DNA from: Frigoribacterium sp. CG_9.8
GTDB lineage: Bacteria; Actinomycetota; Actinomycetes; Actinomycetales; Microbacteriaceae
Assembly (NCBI RefSeq): GCF_015751965.1
Contig: NZ_JADOVH010000008.1
Span: 1-64,000 of the forward strand
Reading direction: 5' to 3'
DNA length: 64,000 nt
The notes beneath the pieces were generated by a model. That model had not been told where the DNA came from. It worked only from the letters and a program-made list of their open reading frames with translations, and searched no databases. Positions 63,311 through 64,000 of this stretch are shown in pieces. A program made the translations under genes and the position numbers. How positions within the stretch are numbered: the stretch's first letter is position 1; every line of letters begins with the position of its first letter.

Positions 63311-63811
63311 CTACTCGACCGGCGGCGGCGCCAGCAGCGCGACGATAGACGTCACCGTGGGGTGCTCATCGAGCACGATGCGCGTGCCGGGCTCGTCCGC
63401 GCCGAGGGGCTCGAGCGTTGCGAGCTGCGAATCGAGAAGCGACGCCGGCATGAAATGACCCTGGCGATGCTGCATCCGCGATTCGAGCAGTTCACGCGAA
63501 CCGTCGAGGAACACGAACCGAGCGGAGGGTGCCGCCGCGAGGATCGTCTCGCGATAGACCCGTGTCAGCGCCGAACATGCGATGACGAGACCCTCGGATG
63601 CCGCGGCCAGCTCAGCACCGACGAGCGCGAGCCAGGGCATCCGGTCGTCATAGGTGAGCGCGATTCCTGCGGCCATCTTCGCGACATTCGCCGCCGGATG
63701 CAGGTCATCGGCGTCGCAAAACGGCACAGCACACGCTTCAGCAAGCGCGATCCCCACCGTCGTCTTGCCGGAGCCGGAGACTCCCATAACTACGAGGAGT
63801 GGCTGTGACAT
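63311..63811 (-). CDS. gntK: Gluconokinase
   Basis: A 166-residue kinase that phosphorylates gluconate to 6-phosphogluconate, the substrate of the divergent neighbour. Walker A is MGVSGSGKTTVG, then CDADDLHPAANVAKMAAGIA with TYDDRMPWL, SALTRVYRETIL and GHFMPASLLDSQLATLEPLG, the GntK signature. I chose ATG 63811; TATTCT lies 7 bp before it on the minus strand, which suggests a leaderless mRNA. Length matches GntK. Confidence 0.95.
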   Translation of the reverse strand: MSQPLLVVMGVSGSGKTTVGIALAEACAVPFCDADDLHPAANVAKMAAGIALTYDDRMPWLALVGAELAAASEGLVIACSALTRVYRETILAAAPSARFVFLDGSRELLESRMQHRQGHFMPASLLDSQLATLEPLGADEPGTRIVLDEHPTVTSIVALLAPPPVE

Positions 63812-63843
63812 GCGCCATAGAATAGCTCCCCAGCCACACGCAC

Positions 63844-63865
63844 TACCCTGAGAAGGGTAATTTTT
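63844..63865 (+). promoter_or_regulatory. Hairpin with GAGA loop and T run in the gntK-gnd intergenic region
   Basis: TACCCT-GAGA-AGGGTA (63844-63859) is followed by ATTTTTC. On the plus strand it looks like an intrinsic terminator ahead of gnd, so it could attenuate gnd. Being a palindrome between divergent genes of one pathway it may instead be an operator. Confidence 0.5.
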
Positions 63866-63895
63866 CGGCACCGGAAAAGGTAACAGGGAGCAATC

Positions 63896-64000
63896 GTGGC
63901 TGACGCACAGGCAAACATCGGAGTGGTCGGACTCGCGGTAATGGGGAGCAACCTCGCCCGCAACCTCGCGAGCCGTGAGGGAAATACCGTCGCCGTCTTC
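63896..64000 (+). CDS. gnd: 6-phosphogluconate dehydrogenase, N-terminal part (runs off the window)
   Basis: The 35 visible residues read VADAQANIGVVGLAVMGSNL and ARNLASREGNTVAVF, the NADP-binding Rossmann start of 6PGDH (GLAVMGSNLARNLA). AGGGAG (63885-63890) lies 5 bp before the GTG. It oxidises 6-phosphogluconate to ribulose 5-phosphate in the pentose phosphate pathway. The rest is outside. Confidence 0.93.
   Translation, partial: MADAQANIGVVGLAVMGSNLARNLASREGNTVAVF

Overview
The window is high-GC actinobacterial DNA, most likely from the family Microbacteriaceae. The evidence is the conserved chromosomal block on the right (type II NADH dehydrogenase, subtilase, DUF501, FtsB, enolase, HisRS, MazG, Mfd, Pth, L25/Ctc, gluconokinase, 6-phosphogluconate dehydrogenase), the many likely leaderless genes, DUF4192 and DUF222/13E12 proteins. 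I cannot name a species from the sequence alone.

Left part (1 to about 17.5 kb): an accretion of mobile and defence genes. It holds the tail of an IS30-type transposase, a PadR regulator with a membrane partner, a serine recombinase, and a complete type I restriction-modification operon (hsdM, hsdS, a GIY-YIG nuclease, hsdR) followed by an unknown gene pair. Next come a 45-nt 3' piece of an initiator tRNA gene, an HNH nuclease, and a PUA/EVE-like HNH nuclease gene cut in two by a complete IS21-family element with a 5-bp target duplication. The stretch ends with a SRAP (YedK/HMCES-type) gene carrying one in-frame stop codon. The 3' end of that SRAP gene occurs three times in direct orientation (10.86, 12.24 and 16.32 kb), bracketing the HNH cargo.

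Middle (about 17.7 to 36.8 kb): an integrative conjugative element or a large remnant of one, mostly on the minus strand. From right to left it has a tyrosine integrase beside a tRNA gene, an XRE-type regulator divergent from an AlpA-like gene, a winged-helix protein, a ParA/small DNA-binding protein partition pair with a contiguous 8-bp repeat array, two large nested inverted repeats, and a replication-relaxation-like protein. It continues with a VirD4/TraG coupling ATPase, a DprA-like protein, a second ParA-like ATPase, a mating-channel operon (small membrane protein, VirB8-like, VirB6-like, SCO6880-like, VirB4-like ATPase, wall hydrolase), a canonical DprA and an ArdC antirestriction protein. 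I found no relaxase, so mobility is uncertain. Two DprA genes and ardC share duplicated leader sequences.

Right part (36.8 to 64 kb): mostly core chromosome on the minus strand, with a small defence cluster at 51.5-54.6 kb (NERD-helicase and SRA-HNH nuclease) beside a DUF222 gene and a DUF222 remnant, then VapBC and MazEF-type toxin-antitoxin pairs before mfd. Short in-frame tandem repeats are unusually common here (ABC ATPase, DUF222, L25, Mfd).

All functional calls come from reading the protein sequences; no database search was run.
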